This document shows, piece after piece, positions 7,401 through 10,806 of a DNA stretch of 10,806 nucleotides. The translations under genes and the position numbers were made by a program. Source of the stretch: CBDUUP01 sp965370435 (GTDB lineage Bacteria > Chloroflexota > Anaerolineae > Anaerolineales > UBA11579); the NCBI GenBank assembly GCA_965370435.1, contig CBDUUP010000124.1, positions 1 through 10,806 on the forward strand, given 5' to 3'. Each line of letters opens with the position of its first letter. Position 1 is the stretch's first letter. The notes below the pieces were generated by a model, which was not told the origin of the DNA, did not search any database, and saw nothing but the letters and a program-made list of their open reading frames with translations.

Positions 7401-10400
7401 ACACTAATCCCGGCAGGGCTTCTCCGGCCTGGTAGTTGATCTGGAGCACTTGTTCGTTCTCGGTGTATCCGGCCGCGGCCTGGGGGATGAGCAACTTTTG
7501 TTCGCCATCCCAGAGGGCGACCATCCCGGCGTGGGCGTTGGCGATGACCCGCAGGGCGCTGTCCACCAGGGTGTTCATGATCTCAGTGGGGTTCAGGCTG
7601 CCGAGTTGGCGGCTGAAATCGAGCAGCAGGTCAACTTCTCGCAGGCGGCGGCGGGTTTCGGTGAGCAGATTCAGGTTTTGCAGGGCGATGGTCACCTGGC
7701 GGGCCATCAGACTGTAGATCTGTTCGTCCTCGTCGGTGAAGGGGGAGATGGGGGTGTTGCTGATGGCCAGCACGGCGGCTTCAGGGACGCCGTTGCCGGA
7801 GAAGATGGGAAGGCAGATGAAGCCTTTGGCTTCCAGGGTGTTGAGCAGAGGGGCGCCGCGCCATTGGCTGTCCTCTTCCAGGTTGGAGACCAATATGGCG
7901 CTGCCGGATTGCAAACTATGGCGCAGGGGGTTGCGCTGGCCCAGCAGCACCTGGGGATTGGCGCCTTCGGGGAGGGTCCCCAGGGTGTGCATCAGGCGCG
8001 GCCCGCCCCCGCTGGTCGGTTCGGCCACCAGGGCCAGGTCCAACTCCATGCGGGTAACCATCTCGTGTCCCAGAGCCAGCAAGACTGCCGAGCGGTCGGG
8101 CTGGCGGTTGACGATCTCGGCGATGTCCATGCCCAGCCGGATGCGGCGGGAGCGTTCGTTCAGCCGCCGGATGGAGATCATTTGCTCCAGGTCTTTGTGC
8201 AGCAGGGCGGGGAGGTGGTCTTGGGCGGTGTGGCCGGCTTTCGCAGTGCGGGCCACCTGTCCTTCCAGCACGTCCACCTCGGATTTGAGTTCGTGGAGCT
8301 TGTGGGAACTCTCGATAATGAGAGCCGCCTGGGAGGCGAATATCTCCAGGGTCTCCAGGGTTAGGCGGTCGGGCCGCTCGCCATCCCGCGGGGATTGGAC
8401 TCGGATCAGTCCCAGAGGCTGTTCTTGGGCGTCTATCAAGGGCACGATCAGGATGTCGCCGGGATGCCAACTGCCGTCGCCGTTTTGGGAGGGGGCGGCG
8501 CCGACCTGGGGGAACATCACCGGCACTTGTTCCTGGTCGTGGGGGAAGAAATAGGAACTGCTGAGGCGGAATTCCGGCAGGAGCATGGATTGGACCGCCT
8601 GCCAGGGCAGTTGCTGGTCGTTCAGCTCTTGCAGTACATCCAATGGCAGCCCGGCCCCCGCAACCTGCTGGATGGTTTGGTTTTGTACGTCATAGACATT
8701 GAGCATGACCACGTCGAAGGGGGTGGCTTCCTGGATCCCATAGGCGATGGTCTCCATAGACTCTTCCAGCGGCTGGTCTAGCTGCAAGGTTTTGGAGGTC
8801 TCCAAGAGCTTGTTGAGGGCTTCCACCCGCCGGTGGAGCATCTCGCCGCGTTGGATCTGCTCCTGGTAGCGCTGGGTGTTGCCCAGGGCGATGGCGGCCT
8901 GGACGGCCAGGGCCTGGGTGATCTCCTGGGCGACTTCGTCGAAGTGCCCCGGTTCGCTGGCGTGCAGGTGGATGAGGCCGACTATTTCTCCCTGGTAGGC
9001 GATGGGGACCACCAGGGCCGAGCGGGTGTTTTCCTGGGCGGGTTGGTAGTCGCTGTTGGCAAAGTCTTCGATGAGGAGGGTTTCGCCTTCTTCCAGGACC
9101 GCCGATTCCAGGGGGTGGAGTTCGCCCTGAGGCGATTCTCCCACCTGGAGCATGACCTTGCGCTGTTCGGCGGCTTCTTCTCCAAATTCAAAGATAATGA
9201 TGGTCCCTGAGTCTGCCTGGGTGGTGCGCAGGGCTTCGTTGTAGACTCGCTCCAGGAGGTGTTCTATTTCCAGGGTGGTGTTCAGTTCCCGGCCGATACG
9301 GGTGAGGGCGGTTAGCTGATCGACTCGGCGGCGCAAGCTTTCGTCGGTCTGGGTATACAGAGATGAACGTTCGATGGCCCCGGCCAATTGTCCGGCGACG
9401 GTGGCGATGAACTGTACGTCGGTCTGGTTGAAGAAGCCGAACTTCTGGTTGCCCAAGAATATCTCCCCGATGCCCTGGTCGCGAACCATCAGGGGCACGC
9501 TCACAATAGAGGGGTATTCGCTCAGGTTTTCAGCCAGGGGCAGGTAGATGGACAGGCGTTCTTCCTCTTCCGCCAGGTTGCCGGTGAGGAAGGGGCGTTG
9601 GCTTCCGGTGACGGACTGGCGGAAATCCGGGGTGTTGATAGCGATTCGGCTGAGGGCCTCGCCGATTTCGGGAGAGATGCCGAAAAGGGAGTCTTTTTGC
9701 AAGTGCAGTTCGCCCAGGTCTTCTTCGAACAGGAAGATGCCGCCGATGTCGGCGCCTACGAAGCGGGCCATTTCAGGGAAGGAGAATTTGAGGATCTCTT
9801 CCAGGGTGGCCTCAGAAGCGGCCAGGCTGGCGATCCGGCGCAGGGCTTCGGAGCGCTGGGTGCGCCGCCGGGAATCCTGGATGAGGGCGACGTTTTCGAT
9901 GATGGGGGCGGCTTGCCCGGCGGTGATCGCCATCAGGCGCAGGTCGTCGTCGTTGAATGGGATACCATCTCTTTTATTGGCCGCCTGCAAATAGCCCAGA
10001 CTGCGCCCGCCGGAGGTGAGAGGCACCATGATGGCGCTGGTGATCCCCGCGGCCAGCGCCAGGTGACTCAATTCAAGAGTCTCCAATTCGGGGCTGTCGG
10101 AAATATCCAGGGCTTGAATGGGTTCTTGGGAGAGCCAGAGTTCTTCGGCCGCGCTGCCCGGCGGGATGGGGGCGATATAGAGCTCGACGAATTGTTCGGG
10201 CATGCCGAGGAAGGGGGCCTGGCCTTCCAGCCGTTGGCGGTCTTCATTGTAGATCAGGAAACCCAGGATCTCGACATCCAGCAGCGGGGCGATGCCCGAT
10301 ACCAGGCGTTGGAATAATTCCTTCGGGTCGGGCAGGGTGCCGATGACTTCGGCGAGTTTCGCCAGACCGATGAGTTCGGCTACCCGTTCCTGCTCTTCCC

Positions 10401-10806
10401 GGAAGATGTTGGAGTTGTAGATGGCGATGGCGGCCTGCCGGGAGACGACTCGGAGGGTGTTGAGGTCTTCTTCGGTGAAGCCCCCGGCGGTCTGGGCGGC
10501 CAGTTCTATGGTGCCGACCAGTTCCCCGGCGACCAGCATGGGAACGCCGATGTAGGAATTGAAGGGGTAGGCTCGCCGATCTGCGGCGGGGCGGACCTCT
10601 CGGAAGTCATCCACCGATGAGACCAAGAGCGGCTCGCGGTTGGCGATCAAATGGCCTGAGTAGCCATCGCCTTCGTAGTAGCGGTTGGCGGCTTCTTCAA
10701 GTCTGCGATCCACTCCCTCCAGGCCGGTCAGGCGGTAGGGGATGAGGTGTTTTTGTTCCGGGTCCCAGATAGTGATCTCAGAAATATCTGCGGCAATGAG
10801 ACGCTC
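4402..10806 (-). CDS. Multi-GAF PAS sensor histidine kinase (5' end outside window)
   Basis: This encodes a cytoplasmic sensor kinase that should autophosphorylate on histidine and pass phosphate to a receiver. The frame is open to the window edge, and the 31 codons before the GTG at 10711-10713 read as GAF sequence, so that GTG is not the start. Numbering visible residues from the edge, GAF domains lie at about 1-136 (cut), 146-308, 319-485, 498-648, 659-838, 886-1050, 1059-1229, 1237-1392, 1406-1567 and 1596-1759. Most end in a helix of the type QAAIAIxNxxLY. Charged coiled-coil linkers lie near 840-885 and 1570-1599. A signalling helix leads into a PAS domain (about 1772-1892). HisKA follows, with the phosphoacceptor H1907 in SHELRTP. 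HATPase_c has an N box at N2028 (NLVENAYIYT, where the usual Lys is Ile), a G1 box DTGIG at D2056 and a G2 box GTGLGLP near 2090. No membrane segment is visible. The ligands are unknown. The GAF Cys residues do not sit in an evident phytochrome-type motif. Confidence 0.95.
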   Translation of the reverse strand, partial: ERLIAADISEITIWDPEQKHLIPYRLTGLEGVDRRLEEAANRYYEGDGYSGHLIANREPLLVSSVDDFREVRPAADRRAYPFNSYIGVPMLVAGELVGTIELAAQTAGGFTEEDLNTLRVVSRQAAIAIYNSNIFREEQERVAELIGLAKLAEVIGTLPDPKELFQRLVSGIAPLLDVEILGFLIYNEDRQRLEGQAPFLGMPEQFVELYIAPIPPGSAAEELWLSQEPIQALDISDSPELETLELSHLALAAGITSAIMVPLTSGGRSLGYLQAANKRDGIPFNDDDLRLMAITAGQAAPIIENVALIQDSRRRTQRSEALRRIASLAASEATLEEILKFSFPEMARFVGADIGGIFLFEEDLGELHLQKDSLFGISPEIGEALSRIAINTPDFRQSVTGSQRPFLTGNLAEEEERLSIYLPLAENLSEYPSIVSVPLMVRDQGIGEIFLGNQKFGFFNQTDVQFIATVAGQLAGAIERSSLYTQTDESLRRRVDQLTALTRIGRELNTTLEIEHLLERVYNEALRTTQADSGTIIIFEFGEEAAEQRKVMLQVGESPQGELHPLESAVLEEGETLLIEDFANSDYQPAQENTRSALVVPIAYQGEIVGLIHLHASEPGHFDEVAQEITQALAVQAAIALGNTQRYQEQIQRGEMLHRRVEALNKLLETSKTLQLDQPLEESMETIAYGIQEATPFDVVMLNVYDVQNQTIQQVAGAGLPLDVLQELNDQQLPWQAVQSMLLPEFRLSSSYFFPHDQEQVPVMFPQVGAAPSQNGDGSWHPGDILIVPLIDAQEQPLGLIRVQSPRDGERPDRLTLETLEIFASQAALIIESSHKLHELKSEVDVLEGQVARTAKAGHTAQDHLPALLHKDLEQMISIRRLNERSRRIRLGMDIAEIVNRQPDRSAVLLALGHEMVTRMELDLALVAEPTSGGGPRLMHTLGTLPEGANPQVLLGQRNPLRHSLQSGSAILVSNLEEDSQWRGAPLLNTLEAKGFICLPIFSGNGVPEAAVLAISNTPISPFTDEDEQIYSLMARQVTIALQNLNLLTETRRRLREVDLLLDFSRQLGSLNPTEIMNTLVDSALRVIANAHAGMVALWDGEQKLLIPQAAAGYTENEQVLQINYQAGEALPGLVFVTGQLTRVDEVDFAQQYNLTSENLMRYRQATGGRMPVSSMLVPIQAGETVLGVLNLDNFNTTGAFTEEDSALITSLTQQTALTLDNARLFQAAEQRAKQLQALTDVAAMITSSLESDALISLLLDQLQSVVPFDTGTLWLRQENELTVRAASGFEDSDQRIGLSVLMEDSQLLSEMITTGEAIFIPNILNDPRFPAQTEHRYNTWLGIPLIAKGEVVGVIALEKTEPNFYLPEHIQSAATFAGQAAVALENANLYEESVSRAAELDQRTQRLALFNRLSSEFSASLDPAHILNFTTQELRIATQCTHVSAVLFDRDGEARLWAETPQITQDYPVKLSEAPLFEHMRETLGTFRTENINQEDLLVPLHGFFTERDSVSILALPLVIATDLHGIIFLHSNRKTRFGASEVEMALTISNQAAIAVENARLFEETRQLTEDLEERVAERTTQLAHEHQRTRTLLRVITELSASLDMDQVLNRSLSLLNETLNAEQSTILLIRPGQDTLLYRAGLGYTDPPPLGGRPSPFKAGEGLAGWAINNRQAVTIADLETDSRWVNAGGEEDQHRSAMVAPLTVGQEVLGVLLLFHREVDQFADDQLDLVQAAANQIAVAINNAELYRLIRDQAEDLGTMLRTQQIDFSRSQAILESIADGVLFTDASSEITLLNSSAEKILGLNRDLVLGNTLEHFSGIFGRAAKSWMTTIQRWSEDPASHQPGDIFAEQITLEDGRVVSINLALVGTQEEFMGTVSIFRDITHQVEVDRLKSEFVATVSHELRTPMTPIKGYVEFLLMGGAGEINEQQKHFLDVVKNNVDRLAVLVNDLLDISRIEAGKAAFTMQPVDLRETIDSVVEDILRRSQEEEKPMVVELDVEPDLPRILGDLERVHQIINNLVENAYIYTLPDGRITISATLNDHDVLVEVSDTGIGVHPEDHDQIFERFYRGEDPLVLASAGTGLGLPIVKQLIEMHQGKIWMASAGVPGEGSKFSFTLPVYTAEKEAEV
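4407..4410 (-). promoter_or_regulatory. Ribosome binding site of the response regulator
   Basis: GAGG on the minus strand lies inside the last codons of the kinase (Ala-Glu-Val-stop), seven bases before the ATG at 4397-4399. It supports the short start and coupling of the regulator's translation to the end of the kinase. Confidence 0.6.

Overview
The window looks like chromosome from a member of the Chloroflexota, most likely Anaerolineae-like. This is an inference from gene content, with no marker gene to confirm it. The pointers are GC-rich sequence, lipoproteins with long Thr/Pro-rich linkers followed by NBR1-type four-tryptophan (FW) domains, and a very large cytoplasmic multi-GAF histidine kinase. 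All six genes lie on the minus strand, so transcription runs from right to left.

Region 4402-10806 is one open reading frame of 2134 visible codons, cut by the right edge. It encodes a hybrid-free sensor histidine kinase with ten consecutive GAF domains (the first incomplete), a PAS domain, HisKA and HATPase_c. Two bases after its stop begins a CheY-like response regulator made of a receiver domain only (4025-4399). The two are very probably a translationally coupled, cognate pair.

Region 3126-3914 encodes an alpha/beta-hydrolase-fold protein with the usual oxyanion-hole, acid and histidine motifs. Its nucleophile-elbow serine is replaced by glycine (GHGLG). It may be a non-catalytic ligand binder or a protein with unusual chemistry.

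Region 12-3055 holds three successive predicted lipoproteins. Two are modular: lipobox, Thr/Pro-rich linker, FW domain, then a C-terminal beta domain that differs between them. The third (12-320) is only 102 residues long and resembles the N-terminal half of such a protein, stopping where an FW domain would start.

The gaps between genes are all under 300 bases. The gap at 321-528 holds a degenerate 9-base direct repeat passing into an 8-base repeat, then an opposing 8-base repeat, plus a plausible sigma70-type promoter for the small lipoprotein. The gap at 1810-1972 holds two near-identical short palindromes in opposite orientation and a TATAAT box. The gap at 3915-4024 shows no convincing promoter or terminator, nor does 3056-3125. 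No RNA gene, CRISPR array, insertion sequence or attachment site was seen.

A possible working picture is a soluble multi-input kinase passing phosphate to a stand-alone receiver. A serine-less hydrolase-fold protein and surface lipoproteins are encoded just downstream. The link between the two-component pair and the downstream genes rests only on shared orientation and proximity.
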